DNA of 64,000 nucleotides from Rheinheimera sp. (GCF_030690345.1 NZ_JAUYGV010000009.1:124001-188000); one strand, 5' to 3'. Positions 9,636 through 19,175 are shown, counted from the first letter of the stretch. The notes: a model not told the origin generated them from the sequence alone. Made by a program: numbers and translations.

Positions 9636-10640
9636 TTATTCGCGGTACGGCGTTAATGTTTGGATCCGGCCGTCGGCATCATGCTGCAGTTCGGTCATCT
9701 TCACCGAACGCAAATGGGTGACGCCTTCGGATAACACCGAGTCGTGATAAAACAAATACCAGCGGCCGTTAAACTGACAAATTGAGTGATGCGTGGTCCA
9801 GCCGACCACCGGCTCCAGAATGCGGCCCTGATAAGTAAAGGGGCCATAGGGGCTGTCGCCGGTGGCGTAACAAATAAAGTGTGTATCGCCGGTAGAGTAA
9901 GAAAAGTAATATTTGCCCTGGTACTTGTGCAGCCAGGAGGCTTCAAAAAAGCGCCGCTGCGTATCGCCGGCCAACAGCGGCTGGCCCTGTTGGTCCAGAA
10001 TGCTAATTTCGCGCGGTGCTTCGGCAAACTGCAGCATATCGTCAGATAATTTGGCCACCCTGGGTCCCAGCGCCGGTTCAGCAGCGGTGGGTTCGGCATG
10101 GTGCGCCGCGTAGCGGTTGTCGCGGTACTGCTGTAACTGGCCGCCCCAGATACCGCCAAAATACAGATAGTAACTGCCGTCATCGTCGGCGAAAACCGCC
10201 GGATCTATAGAATAGCTGCCCTGTATCGGCTCGGGCTGCGCTTTAAAAGGCCCGGTCGGGCTGTTACTGGTTGCCACACCCAACTGAAAGCGGCCGGCGG
10301 CGTTTTTCGCCGGAAAATAAAAGTAATAAGTATCGCCTTTTTTTGCCGCATCCGGTGCCCACATTTGCCGCTGCGCCCAGGGCACATCGTCTATATGCAG
10401 CGCCACGCCGTGATCCACTGCCACCGCATCCGGGCCGTCCAGTGACAGCACATGGTAGTCCTGCATAGCAAAATGATCGCCGTTATCGTTAAAAGCAATG
10501 CCGGCTTCAATATCATGCGACGGGTAAATATAAATGCGGCCGTCAAACACATGGGCCGACGGGTCGGCGGTATAAATATGCGTTACCAGCGGCTGCGAAA
10601 CAGCCCGCGCCTGCAGCGCTTTATAATCAGTGTCGGTCAT
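9636..10640 (-). CDS. GH43 beta-xylosidase/arabinofuranosidase (cytoplasmic)
   Basis: 334-residue five-bladed propeller glycosidase without a signal peptide, so probably intracellular. The three GH43 catalytic acids are visible: Asp26 (YTADPSAH), Asp146 (SIDPAVF) and Glu233 (FFEASW). ATG 10640 is preceded by GGGAG; the upstream extension of the frame reads into the transporter gene. Only 4 nt separate it from the transporter stop, which suggests that oligosaccharides imported by the GPH symporter are split inside the cell by this enzyme. Whether it removes xylose or arabinose is undetermined. Confidence 0.87.
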   Translation of the reverse strand: MTDTDYKALQARAVSQPLVTHIYTADPSAHVFDGRIYIYPSHDIEAGIAFNDNGDHFAMQDYHVLSLDGPDAVAVDHGVALHIDDVPWAQRQMWAPDAAKKGDTYYFYFPAKNAAGRFQLGVATSNSPTGPFKAQPEPIQGSYSIDPAVFADDDGSYYLYFGGIWGGQLQQYRDNRYAAHHAEPTAAEPALGPRVAKLSDDMLQFAEAPREISILDQQGQPLLAGDTQRRFFEASWLHKYQGKYYFSYSTGDTHFICYATGDSPYGPFTYQGRILEPVVGWTTHHSICQFNGRWYLFYHDSVLSEGVTHLRSVKMTELQHDADGRIQTLTPYRE

Positions 10641-10644
10641 GCGG

Positions 10645-12141
10645 TTATTCTCCCTGCACCAGGCCGGCACCGGCACGGCGCACGCTCAGCTCGTGTTCAA
10701 TCTGCGATTCTGTATGTTTATTAATTTCATACACCAGCATGCAGCCAACGCCGAGCAAGAATGGCAAGGCGGCGTACAGGCTAACCGACAATTTAATGCC
10801 GTTAATGGTATCGGCAGCCTGTGTCGCCAGCAGGGCGTCATAGCCGTAATGCGCCAGAATGCCGGCCACCAAAGCGCCGCCAATGCTCAGCCCCAGCTTC
10901 AGGCCGAAAATCATCGCAGAGAAAATAATGGCGGTGGCGCGGCGCTGGTTTTTCCACTCGGAATAATCGGCAACGTCGGCAATCATCGCCCACAGCAGCG
11001 GTATGGTGATGCCGTAGAAAAAGCCGTGCAGAATTTGCGCTAAAAACACCAGACCAATGGCGTTGGGTGGCAGCAGGTAAAACAGCAAAATAAACAGCGT
11101 AGAGATAAACAGCGCCACGGCGAACACATCACGCTTACCAAACTTATCTGCCAGGGTTTTGGAAAAACCAATACCGATAATCATGCAGATAATGCCACCG
11201 GCATTAAACAGGCTGAAACCCGAGGTTGCGGCATCTTTCGGCCAGAGAAATTCGTTTAAGCCGATGCCGGTCAGCAGCGCATTTAACCCGGCAATAAAAC
11301 CGTTAAAGCCGATATCCTGCAAAAAGCCGGCGATATGCGCTTCGCTAAGGTAATGTTCAAAGTAGAAAATATACATGCCGCCTTTCAGCGCCAGAGTAAT
11401 AAACACCAGCACCGTGACCAGCAACATAATAAACCACGGTTTGTTATGCAGCAGATCGCCGATATCCTGGCGGATGCTGGACGCGCCACTGCTGATGGTC
11501 AGCACCCGCTCTTTGGTGGTTATAAAAGTGATCAGAAAAAATACGATGCCAACCAGTGCAAACAGCGTCATGGTGTTTTCAAAACCGGCAGCTTTATCGC
11601 CATCGCCGAGGATCAGCACCAGCGGCAGCAACAGCACCTGAATAATAAACTGCGCTACCATCACCGCAACAAAACGGTAGGCCGATAAGCTGTTACGCTC
11701 GGCCATATTGCCGGTAAGCACGCCGCTGAGCGCCGAGTACGGCAGGTTATTGGCCGAATACACCAACACCAGCAGCACATAGGTGATAAAAGCATAGGCA
11801 ATTTTGCCCTGCGGGCTGAAATCCGGCGTACTAAAGGCCAGTAACGCCATTACGCCAAACGGCACCGCCGTCCATAAGATCCATGGCCGGAACTTGCCCC
11901 AGCGGCTTTGGGTGCGGTCGGCAATCAGCCCCATCACCGGATTAAAGCAGGCTCCGATTATGCCGCCGAAAAAGATGATAGCAGAGGCAGCACCCGGTGC
12001 AATTTGGTAGACATCGGTATAGAAAAACGCCAAAAATGTCATTAATGTCTGGAAAATCAGATTCGCAGCCAGGTCACCGAGGCTATAACCGATTTTTTCT
12101 GTCACACTGAGTTTTTCTGTCGTACTGCTCGCTGTCTGCAT
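10645..12141 (-). CDS. GPH-family sugar:cation symporter
   Basis: 498-residue membrane transporter of the glycoside-pentoside-hexuronide (MelB/XynP-like) family, with about twelve hydrophobic segments. The N-terminal EKIGYSLGDLAANLIFQ and the early DRTQSRWGKFRPW loop are family hallmarks. It probably carries xylobiose or short xylo-oligosaccharides across the inner membrane with a cation, feeding the GH43 enzyme encoded 4 nt downstream. Upstream is the GH8 gene, ending 28 nt before this start. A purine-poor CAGGTAGA serves as ribosome site. Confidence 0.88.
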   Translation of the reverse strand: MQTASSTTEKLSVTEKIGYSLGDLAANLIFQTLMTFLAFFYTDVYQIAPGAASAIIFFGGIIGACFNPVMGLIADRTQSRWGKFRPWILWTAVPFGVMALLAFSTPDFSPQGKIAYAFITYVLLVLVYSANNLPYSALSGVLTGNMAERNSLSAYRFVAVMVAQFIIQVLLLPLVLILGDGDKAAGFENTMTLFALVGIVFFLITFITTKERVLTISSGASSIRQDIGDLLHNKPWFIMLLVTVLVFITLALKGGMYIFYFEHYLSEAHIAGFLQDIGFNGFIAGLNALLTGIGLNEFLWPKDAATSGFSLFNAGGIICMIIGIGFSKTLADKFGKRDVFAVALFISTLFILLFYLLPPNAIGLVFLAQILHGFFYGITIPLLWAMIADVADYSEWKNQRRATAIIFSAMIFGLKLGLSIGGALVAGILAHYGYDALLATQAADTINGIKLSVSLYAALPFLLGVGCMLVYEINKHTESQIEHELSVRRAGAGLVQGE

Positions 12142-12169
12142 CGTTGTCTACCTGTTAATTATTGTTTTT

Positions 12170-13519
12170 TTATTCTGTTTTATCAGTTTGCTGTGGTGGC
12201 AACCAGGCCTGAAACCGGCCACTGACGTGCAGCAGTCCCAACAGATACAGCATGCCGTCGTAGTAACGATACTGCCCGGTTGGTACCGGTTGCTGCCATA
12301 GTGCATGGACAAAGTCAGCCGCACGCGGCTGCGAAGCGGCTAAACTGGCTACCGCATTCATTGCCACTATGCCGGCAGTTGGACCGGTAGTTTGTTGCGG
12401 GTCTAGTTTTTTACCTTCCAGGCTATATTGGCCGCCATAGTTATTTAACCCTTCGCTGGCAAAAAACGCCTGCAGCCGGTCGCTCAGCTCAACTGCTCTG
12501 GTGTCAAAGCGCCACCAACTCCAGTCTACCGACCAGTTCATCGCCGTACGCCAGGCGTCGAAGCGAAAATCGGCCGACTCCGGCCGCCACGGCGCGGCCC
12601 AGGGGCTGCCATCAAAATTACCGTAATCCGGTGTCAGGCCGGTTGCAGGGTGCGCGGCCTTGCTGAAATAATCACGGCTAACCCGGGCGGCTTTTTGCCA
12701 GAATGCACGGTCGGCCTCTGGCCCCATGCGGGCCCAGACTTGATAAAACGCCGGTAAATGGTACGACGCATCGGTATGCTCAGCATTAGCCAAATCCGGG
12801 GTAAAGCGCACCATAGCATAGTGCGGATGAAACAAATTCGTGCCGGTTTGGCTGCCGCGCTGCGTGTTGCCGGTGATCAAGCGGCGGTGGCGCATCTGCG
12901 TCAGTAACTGATCAGCTTGGGCTTTATACTGATAAATGCCGCTGCCGTCGCCCCAACGTACGGCGGCAAAATACAACGCTGTGGCAAAATATTCCTCGCC
13001 GTCCGGCGCCGGCATCTCATCCAGCGCTATACCATCGCTGCGTACCGACCAGGCAAAATAACCGTACGCCGGGTGCCCGGGGTCGGCCTGGTACATATGG
13101 CTGTGCGCCCAGTTCCACAACGCATTAAATTCGGCCTGTTTATTCAGTTGCACGGCAATCATCATGCCGTATGACATACCCTCTGAGCGCACATCGTTGT
13201 TGTTTACATCGAGAATATAGGCTTTGTCGCCGTCGGCATTGCTGCCGGCCGGAAAGTACACGGCCTCTGTTGCCGCATCGCCGTAAAACAGCTGGTTAAA
13301 GGCGCGGTTAATCCTGGCGTCTATCGCCGGCCCGGTATAACCCAGTTCGGCAAACAGATTGCGGTATTGCCCGCTTAGCGCACTGCCGGATGGCGCAATA
13401 GCAGCGGAGTTAACCGCAGTTGTGGTACCGGTGGCGCAAGCACTTAACAGCAACCACAGCGCCAGCCAGCAGTGCAGCTTAATCCAGCTAAATAACGGTG
13501 GCGGTGACCTTGCTATCAT
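12170..13519 (-). CDS. GH8 reducing-end xylose-releasing exo-oligoxylanase (lipoprotein)
   Basis: 449-residue family 8 glycosidase with (alpha/alpha)6-barrel motifs. Lipobox LSAC gives lipidated Cys28. Glu113 in RSEGMSYG is the general acid and Asp321 in FDAWRT the probable base. Length and motifs fit Rex-type exo-oligoxylanases, which remove xylose from the reducing end of xylo-oligosaccharides, better than endoglucanase members; an endo-xylanase remains possible. I chose ATG 13519 (AAGG upstream, lipoprotein signal directly after) over the upstream frame extension. It is the first gene of the minus-strand xylo-oligosaccharide operon and is divergent from the sugar porter. Confidence 0.85.
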   Translation of the reverse strand: MIARSPPPLFSWIKLHCWLALWLLLSACATGTTTAVNSAAIAPSGSALSGQYRNLFAELGYTGPAIDARINRAFNQLFYGDAATEAVYFPAGSNADGDKAYILDVNNNDVRSEGMSYGMMIAVQLNKQAEFNALWNWAHSHMYQADPGHPAYGYFAWSVRSDGIALDEMPAPDGEEYFATALYFAAVRWGDGSGIYQYKAQADQLLTQMRHRRLITGNTQRGSQTGTNLFHPHYAMVRFTPDLANAEHTDASYHLPAFYQVWARMGPEADRAFWQKAARVSRDYFSKAAHPATGLTPDYGNFDGSPWAAPWRPESADFRFDAWRTAMNWSVDWSWWRFDTRAVELSDRLQAFFASEGLNNYGGQYSLEGKKLDPQQTTGPTAGIVAMNAVASLAASQPRAADFVHALWQQPVPTGQYRYYDGMLYLLGLLHVSGRFQAWLPPQQTDKTE

Positions 13520-13604
13520 TGTTAACCTTGTCTGGTTAATATTTCGACTGAAACTTACCATACAATGCCCGGCTGCTCAGTGGCTTAATGAAATGTACGG
13601 AAAG

Positions 13605-13617
13605 AATTATGTTTTTT
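13605..13617 (+). promoter_or_regulatory. Candidate XylR-type operator half-site (GH8/sugar porter)
   Basis: AATTATGTTTTTT lies in the 170-bp divergent region between the GH8 operon and the sugar porter. The same core occurs upstream of xylA (22103) and between xylB and xylR (23730), so it is a good candidate for the binding site of the XylR encoded at 23836. This assignment is by recurrence only. Confidence 0.45.
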
Positions 13618-13689
13618 AACAAGCAGACTGCTTTGCAAGCAATTAGACTTTATGCTGCAAGCTGACATCTACCGAGCGGAGTAACTATT

Positions 13690-15135
13690 TTGCAGCACAC
13701 CAGCACCAGCCCGGCCCTTGCAGGCACGCCAGCCAGCCTGAGCGAAACCGCAGATAATAAAGCCTTTATTTTGTTTATTACCGTAGTGGCAACCTTAGGC
13801 GGCTTTTTGTTCGGCTATGACAGCGGCGTAATTAACGGCACCGTTGATGGCCTGCAACAGGCATTTAATTCGCAAAGTGCCGGTACCGGCTTTAACGTTG
13901 CCAGCATGTTACTGGGCTGTGCGGTGGGCGCCTTTTTTGCCGGCCGGCTGGCCGACATCGCCGGGCGCAGAACTTTATTACAAGCGGCAGCGGTGTGCTT
14001 TGTCATCAGCGCCTGGGGCTCGGGCGTGGCAGACAGCTCAGTGGAATTTGTGTTTTACCGTATTCTCGGCGGTCTGGCGGTTGGGGCAGCGTCGGTAATG
14101 GCACCGGCCTATATTTCTGAAGTGGCACCGGCGCGCTATCGCGGCATGCTGACTACAGTGCAGCAAATTGCCATTATCTGCGGTTTGTTTATGGCCTTTA
14201 TCAGCAACTATCTGCTGGCAAAATTCGCCGGCGCCTCTACAGCGGTGCTGTGGCTGGATTTTGCCGCCTGGCGCTGGATGTTCTGGATGGAACTGCTGCC
14301 GGCAGTACTGTTTTTACTGATGCTGTTGTTTATTCCGGAAAGCCCGCGCTTTTTGGTACTCAGAGGTAAAACGGCGCTGGCGAAAACGGTGTTAACGCGG
14401 CTATATGGCGACATTGCAGCAACGCGTAAATTAACCGAGATCCAGCAATCGCTGGAAGGTAATCATCAACCACAGCTGCGCGATTTAATAGACAACAACA
14501 GCGGCAAACTACGCCGTATTGTCTGGGTTGGTATTGGCCTGGCAACGTTTCAGCAGTTAGTCGGTATTAATGTGGTGTTTTATTACGGCGCTGTGTTGTG
14601 GCAGGCGGTGGGCTTTTCCGAGTCGGATGCCTTGCTAATCAACGTGATCAGCGGTGGCCTGAGTATTGCCGCCTGTGTTATCACCTTGCTGGTGATCGAC
14701 AAAATTGGCCGCAAGCCGTTGCTGAAATGGGGCTCGGTTGGTATGGCCATTACGCTGGCACTGATGGTGCTGGCCTTTAGCAATGCCGATCAGGACGCCA
14801 ATGGCCGCCTGCTGCTGGGCGACTGGGGTATAGTGGCGCTGATCAGTGCCAATGCCTATGTGTTCTTCTTTAATATGTCCTGGGGCCCGGTAATGTGGGT
14901 AATGCTGGGCGAGATGTTCCCCAATCAAATTCGTGGCTCCGGCCTGGCGGTAAGTGGTTTGGCGCAGTGGAGCAGTAACTTCCTTATTACCATGACCTTT
15001 CCGCTGTTGCTAAGCGGTATAGGTTTAGCCGGAGCTTACGGTTTATATACGCTGGGCGCATTCTGTTCGATATTCTTTGTCGCCAAAATGGTGCATGAAA
15101 CCAAGGGCACTGAGCTGGAAGATATGCAGGGTTAA
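13690..15135 (+). CDS. xylE: MFS sugar porter, probable D-xylose:H+ symporter
   Basis: 481-residue twelve-helix major facilitator of the sugar-porter family. GGFLFGYDSGVI near the N-terminus, GRLADIAGRR in the loop 2-3 region, PESPRFLV at the middle of the protein and QQLVGINVVFYY in helix 7 are the family signatures. Neighbouring xylose genes make xylose the likely substrate, though glucose or arabinose transport is possible. The start is a TTG, chosen because GGAG sits 8 nt upstream and no ATG exists before the first helix. It is transcribed away from the GH8 operon, sharing its control region, and is followed by the aldose epimerase. Confidence 0.85.
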   Translation: MQHTSTSPALAGTPASLSETADNKAFILFITVVATLGGFLFGYDSGVINGTVDGLQQAFNSQSAGTGFNVASMLLGCAVGAFFAGRLADIAGRRTLLQAAAVCFVISAWGSGVADSSVEFVFYRILGGLAVGAASVMAPAYISEVAPARYRGMLTTVQQIAIICGLFMAFISNYLLAKFAGASTAVLWLDFAAWRWMFWMELLPAVLFLLMLLFIPESPRFLVLRGKTALAKTVLTRLYGDIAATRKLTEIQQSLEGNHQPQLRDLIDNNSGKLRRIVWVGIGLATFQQLVGINVVFYYGAVLWQAVGFSESDALLINVISGGLSIAACVITLLVIDKIGRKPLLKWGSVGMAITLALMVLAFSNADQDANGRLLLGDWGIVALISANAYVFFFNMSWGPVMWVMLGEMFPNQIRGSGLAVSGLAQWSSNFLITMTFPLLLSGIGLAGAYGLYTLGAFCSIFFVAKMVHETKGTELEDMQG

Positions 15136-15180
15136 GGCGCCGCGGCCTGAATAACAAATTTCATAGCAAATTCCGTAATA

Positions 15181-15211
15181 GCAGCGGCAGCTAACGCAAT
15201 ACTGCCGCTGC
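15181..15211. terminator. Hairpin after sugar porter
   Basis: GCAGCGGCAG and CTGCCGCTGC form a perfect 10-bp stem with an 11-nt loop between the sugar porter and the aldose epimerase. No T-run follows, so it may be an attenuating or mRNA-stabilising hairpin and not a full terminator. Confidence 0.4.
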
Positions 15212-15255
15212 CCTGACAAGGTTAGGCTGGGTTATTTGCCAGAGTAACTAAGCCT

Positions 15256-16185
15256 GTGCGCCAATTTACCTTAACCAACCCCAGCGGTGACCGCCTGACG
15301 ATACTTGAGCACGGTGCCCGCATGCAAAGCTGGGCAGTGCGCTTGGGTAACACTCAGCGCGAGCTAATCCTCGGTTATTCTGACGCTCAGCGCTATTTGC
15401 AAGATAACGCCTATCTGGGTGCTGTGGTTGGCCCTTACGCTAACCGCATCGGTAACGGCAGGCTGCAGCTGGCACAAAAGCACTATCAGCTGCAGTTAAA
15501 CGAAGGCCGGCATCATCTGCACGGCGGTGCAAACGGCCTGCAGCGGATGCAGTGGCAATGCCTGCAGCACAGCTCGTCCAGCGTAAAACTAGGCTGCACC
15601 TTAGCAGATGGCCACAGCGGCTACCCCGGCCCGACAGAGTTCAGCGTGCTATATCAGCTTAATGCTGACAGCTCACTGGATGTCACGCTTGAGGCTAAGT
15701 CAGCGCAGCTGACGCTGGCCGGGCCAACCCTGCACCCGTATTTTAATTTGTCAGGCAAAGCAGAGCCGATAAACCAGCATCAGCTGTGGCTTAACGCTGA
15801 GCTATACACCCCGACCAACAAAGATAAAATCCCTACCGGTGAGCTACTGCCGGTAGACGAAACCGCGCTGGATTTTCGCCACTGTAAAACCATCGGCACG
15901 CTGCAGCTTGATCACAATCTGGTGGTTAGCGCCAATATACAGCATACCGCCGCGATACTGACCAGCCCCGATCAGCAGCTCAGGTTGTTAGTCAGTTCAG
16001 ACTACCCCGGCCTGCAGGTGTACAGCGGCGATTATCTGGCCGCGCCCTTTACAGCGCGTCAGGGCATTTGCCTGGAACCACAGTTTTACCCAGACGCACC
16101 GAACCACAGCCAGTTTCCGCTGCGCTTAACCGGGCCAGAGCAGCCTTTTGTGGCGCATATTCGTTATCAGGTAGAGAAAAGCTAA
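15256..16185 (+). CDS. galM: Aldose 1-epimerase
   Basis: 309-residue mutarotase that interconverts alpha and beta anomers of aldoses such as xylose or glucose. YANRIGNG, HHLHGG, catalytic His160 in LHPYFNL and catalytic Glu274 in CLEPQFYPD are all present. The start is a GTG with only a weak ribosome site; the sequence right after it aligns with the usual GalM N-terminus. In this locus it would speed supply of the xylose anomer taken by XylA. It lies in the same direction as the sugar porter and the GH43 lipoprotein, which begins 20 nt further on. Confidence 0.88.
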   Translation: MRQFTLTNPSGDRLTILEHGARMQSWAVRLGNTQRELILGYSDAQRYLQDNAYLGAVVGPYANRIGNGRLQLAQKHYQLQLNEGRHHLHGGANGLQRMQWQCLQHSSSSVKLGCTLADGHSGYPGPTEFSVLYQLNADSSLDVTLEAKSAQLTLAGPTLHPYFNLSGKAEPINQHQLWLNAELYTPTNKDKIPTGELLPVDETALDFRHCKTIGTLQLDHNLVVSANIQHTAAILTSPDQQLRLLVSSDYPGLQVYSGDYLAAPFTARQGICLEPQFYPDAPNHSQFPLRLTGPEQPFVAHIRYQVEKS

Positions 16186-16205
16186 GTAAACAGGAAGCCA
16201 TGCTA

Positions 16206-17327
16206 ATGTCTGAAAAAATTTATTCACTGGTATTTTTGCTGCTGTTATTGCCGGCATTATTTAGCTGTAGCTCAGAACCAGCAGAAATTGCCGCAACGGC
16301 CAGCTCAACTGCCGCGCCATCCAGCTTTGATAACCCTATTATTAAGTACGACACGCCAGACCCGACCAACCAGATTGGCGACATCATTTACACCGCAGAT
16401 CCTGCCGTGATGGTGGTGGATGATACTGTCTACCTGTATAGCACCCACGACGAACAGGCTTTAGAGGTGAACGATTACCGCATGTACGATTATCGCCTGT
16501 GGACCAGCAGCGATATGCTCAGTTGGCAAAATAAAGGCGCAGTGCTGCGCTACTCTGATTTTGCCTGGGCGCGCGGTAATGCAAAAACCGGCAATGCCTA
16601 CGCCCACCATGTGATACAGCGCAAAGATGCAGCAGGCAAAGCACAGTACTTTTTTTATGCCGCAGTAGAAGGCGGCCAAACCGGCGGCGAATTTGGTTTT
16701 GCCATCGGCGTAGCGGTGTCAGACAACCCGGCCGGCCCCTTTGTTGACCCTCGCGGCATGCCGATGATTTTGCCCGAAGATACCGCGCAGTATAAAGATC
16801 ACAGCTGGCGCAATATTGACCCTGCAGTATTTATTGACGATGACGGCCGCGCTTATCTTTACTGGGGTAACAAGCAGCTATGGTGGGTAGAGCTGGACAG
16901 CAATTTAATTCAGTTAAAAGGCGAGAGCTTCACCCTTGATGCTAGCGGCAAGATGCAAAACCGCGATGTCAGTAAGGTGCAAATCCATACCGTAGATAGC
17001 TTGCCAAATTTTGAAGAAGCGCCTTATGTATCAAAGCACAATGGCATTTATTATTTGCTGTATGCCGCCGGTTTTCCGGAGAGTATCGCCTACGCCACCA
17101 GCAGCTATGCCACCGGCCCCTGGCAGTACCGCGGCATAATAATGCCACCTTTACCCGGCACCACCACCATCCACCCGGCGCTGTTTGAGTTTAAAGGCCA
17201 CACCTACCTCGCCTACCACAACGCCGACCTGCCGGGCGGCGGCAACTACAGAAGATCAGTCGCTGTAGACAGAGTGTATTTTAACGCCGATGGCAGCATT
17301 AAACCTATTGTCAGAACAGCGAAGTGA
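16206..17327 (+). CDS. GH43 glycosidase lipoprotein (arabinofuranosidase/xylosidase)
   Basis: 373-residue envelope-anchored GH43 enzyme; lipobox LFSC gives lipidated Cys21. Catalytic acids are Asp65 (YTADPAV), the Asp in NIDPAVF, and the Glu in FEEAPYV. Two in-frame ATGs (16200 and 16206) are possible; 16206 has the better spacing to AGGAAG. The protein consists of the propeller with no extra C-terminal domain. Side-chain arabinose removal or xylose release from xylan fragments is likely. The downstream esterase open frame overlaps its stop by 4 nt, although that gene's better start is 48 nt after the stop. Confidence 0.86.
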   Translation: MSEKIYSLVFLLLLLPALFSCSSEPAEIAATASSTAAPSSFDNPIIKYDTPDPTNQIGDIIYTADPAVMVVDDTVYLYSTHDEQALEVNDYRMYDYRLWTSSDMLSWQNKGAVLRYSDFAWARGNAKTGNAYAHHVIQRKDAAGKAQYFFYAAVEGGQTGGEFGFAIGVAVSDNPAGPFVDPRGMPMILPEDTAQYKDHSWRNIDPAVFIDDDGRAYLYWGNKQLWWVELDSNLIQLKGESFTLDASGKMQNRDVSKVQIHTVDSLPNFEEAPYVSKHNGIYYLLYAAGFPESIAYATSSYATGPWQYRGIIMPPLPGTTTIHPALFEFKGHTYLAYHNADLPGGGNYRRSVAVDRVYFNADGSIKPIVRTAK

Positions 17328-17374
17328 TAGACGTCTGTCAGTCAGAGAATAGCCAGATAAAGGATACCGTTGGT

Positions 17375-18358
17375 ATGAAAATGACTACAAACCGGCTCAG
17401 TGAGCCTTGCTGTAACCACTTGGGTGTAAGGCTTGAGTTGTGCAACATAGTTGTATTGATCGCTGTGTGTTTCTTTGCAACACAAGCGCTGGCTCAGCCG
17501 GACGATAGCATGACGGTGATTGCGCCTCCCGGCCAGATTGATGCTGTCGACCTTGGTACCGGGCCACTGCCCGGCGCCCGGCAGCAGGAAGCATGGCATT
17601 CGCAGTATGGCAGCCGGTTTGTGCGTAATGTCACTGTGGCTACGCTTACGCCTTTTTTGCCTGATGCCGCAAACGCCACTGGCGCGGCGGTAATAGTGGC
17701 ACCCGGCGGGGGCTTTCGCACCCTGTCAATGGAAAACGAAGGCTGGAATGTTGCCCGGGCCCTTGCCAGCCAGGGCATTGCTGCATTTGTGCTGAAGTAT
17801 CGTTTAAACCAGACACCGGCAGAAATGGAGGCATTTAAACGCGCAATGGACGAGATGTTCTCTAACACCGGGCGCAGTGCACCGGTACTTGAGCCGGAGC
17901 AGATGAAAATGCAGCTTGCGATACAGCTTGAAGACTCCCGTGCAGCGTTATCATTGATTCGGCGCCAGGCCGCTGAGTGGAAAATCGACCCGGATCGTAT
18001 TGGTATGCTGGGTTTCTCGGCCGGTGCCATGTTAACGATGGCCACTGCGCTCGTCGGCGAGGAGGCTAAACCTGCCTTTATCGGCAATATTTATGGCCCG
18101 ATAACGTCAGTAACGGTGCCGGCCGATGCTCCGCCTTTATTTGTCGCGCTTGCGGCAGACGATCCCTTCTTTGCCAGCAGTAAGTTTGGCCTGATCGAGA
18201 GCTGGCAGGCGGCGAAGAAACCGGTGGAGTTTCACTTTTATGAGCAGGGCGGTCACGGCTTTGGCATGTACCCGAAAGACACGACCAGTACCGGTTGGTT
18301 TAATGCATTCGTCAGCTGGTTAAAGATGCACGGCATGCTTCACCGTAAAACGGAATAA
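17375..18358 (+). CDS. Exported alpha/beta-hydrolase esterase (acetylxylan-esterase type)
   Basis: 327-residue alpha/beta-hydrolase. PGGGF at about 110-114 resembles the oxyanion motif; GFSAG (Ser215), Asp262/263 and His294 in GGHGFG form the expected triad. A hydrophobic N-terminal segment ending FFATQALAQ is a probable signal peptide. Similar enzymes in carbohydrate loci are acetylxylan or feruloyl esterases (BD-FAE/Axe-like), so it probably deacylates xylan oligosaccharides. The start is uncertain: ATG 17375 follows AAGGA at a long distance, with a second ATG 6 nt later. Confidence 0.78.
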   Translation: MKMTTNRLSEPCCNHLGVRLELCNIVVLIAVCFFATQALAQPDDSMTVIAPPGQIDAVDLGTGPLPGARQQEAWHSQYGSRFVRNVTVATLTPFLPDAANATGAAVIVAPGGGFRTLSMENEGWNVARALASQGIAAFVLKYRLNQTPAEMEAFKRAMDEMFSNTGRSAPVLEPEQMKMQLAIQLEDSRAALSLIRRQAAEWKIDPDRIGMLGFSAGAMLTMATALVGEEAKPAFIGNIYGPITSVTVPADAPPLFVALAADDPFFASSKFGLIESWQAAKKPVEFHFYEQGGHGFGMYPKDTTSTGWFNAFVSWLKMHGMLHRKTE

Positions 18359-18446
18359 CCAGGCAGGTGTTATTGTCCGACTACCCTATCCAGCATCACG
18401 TTAGCGACGTCCGAAATTTTAGTTATCAGAACTTACTCACTTCACA

Positions 18447-18473
18447 ATGCGTTTACTTACTGACTAAACGCAT
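18447..18473. repeat. Perfect 9-bp inverted repeat
   Basis: ATGCGTTTA and TAAACGCAT are perfect complements separated by 9 bp, in the 190-bp gap between the esterase and the cytochrome b561 gene. It could be an operator or an RNA hairpin; there is no T-run. Confidence 0.4.
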
Positions 18474-18503
18474 TTAGCATGTCAGTGTTTAAACGGAGTT
18501 TCC

Positions 18504-18560
18504 ATGGCACTTATCGTAAAGTTAGCACTCGTACCCGGTTGGAATAATAATGAAATCTAA
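18504..18560 (+). CDS. 18-codon leader ORF overlapping cytochrome b561 start
   Basis: An ATG at 18504 follows CGGAG at good spacing and opens an 18-codon frame (MALIVKLALVPGWNNNEI) that ends at 18560, 11 nt into the b561 gene. It may be a coupled leader peptide that delivers ribosomes to the b561 start, whose own ribosome site is weak. No homologue is recognised and it could be chance. Confidence 0.3.
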   Translation: MALIVKLALVPGWNNNEI

Positions 18561-19056
18561 GTCGTATATTGTCGATAGAGCGCTTCATTGGATATCAGCT
18601 TTATTATTGCTTTTTATGCTGCTGAATTTATCGTCGCAGCTCCATAATGTGGACTGGGATATCAAAGGGCAACTTGAACACAGGCAGGACGCTGTTGAAC
18701 TTCATGCTGTTTTAGGCATTATTTTGGTGATTTTCACGATTGCGCGTCTCATTTTTCCATACCTTACCAAAACCAAGATTGAGCGCGTCAATCCTGCATC
18801 CAAAAAACACTCGATTTTTATCAAAGCGACTCACGTTAGCCTTTACGCATGCATTTTTCTTTTGGCGGCGACGGGATTAATCCTAATTAATAATTATCAA
18901 ATACCTCTTACCGTTTTAGGGATTGAGCTACCACCAGACAAAGACGCTTTTTATCAAGTTTTTCCGGGAATTCATGACATCCACATGTTCCTTAAACAGT
19001 TAATTTGGTGGCTGATAGCTATTCATTTCTTTGGCATTATGTACGCCAAAAGATGA
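18550..19056 (+). CDS. Cytochrome b561-family membrane protein
   Basis: 168-residue four-helix inner-membrane b-type cytochrome. RALHWISALLLLFM begins helix 1, ELHAVLGIILVIF helix 2, KATHVSLYACIFLLAATG helix 3 and the IHFFG segment ends helix 4; His residues in these helices are the expected haem ligands. Members pass electrons between quinol and periplasmic partners, but the partner here is unknown. It is not an obvious part of the xylan pathway and is flanked by regions with inverted repeats, so it may be an independent insertion. Confidence 0.82.
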   Translation: MKSKSYIVDRALHWISALLLLFMLLNLSSQLHNVDWDIKGQLEHRQDAVELHAVLGIILVIFTIARLIFPYLTKTKIERVNPASKKHSIFIKATHVSLYACIFLLAATGLILINNYQIPLTVLGIELPPDKDAFYQVFPGIHDIHMFLKQLIWWLIAIHFFGIMYAKR

Positions 19057-19175
19057 AACTATCATTTCCACTTCGTGTTAAGTCACGCTAGTTTATATTA
19101 GCTCCAGTCAATGCTTGCTTTTGAACTTTAACGCAAAGCTGTGGGGCGGCTGGAGCGGAATCAAAAGAATCAAAA

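Noticed and set aside
12158..12172. AATTATTGTTTTTTT as a further XylR-type site
   Set aside because: It differs by an inserted base and lies inside the transcribed GH8-transporter junction, so it is more likely chance.
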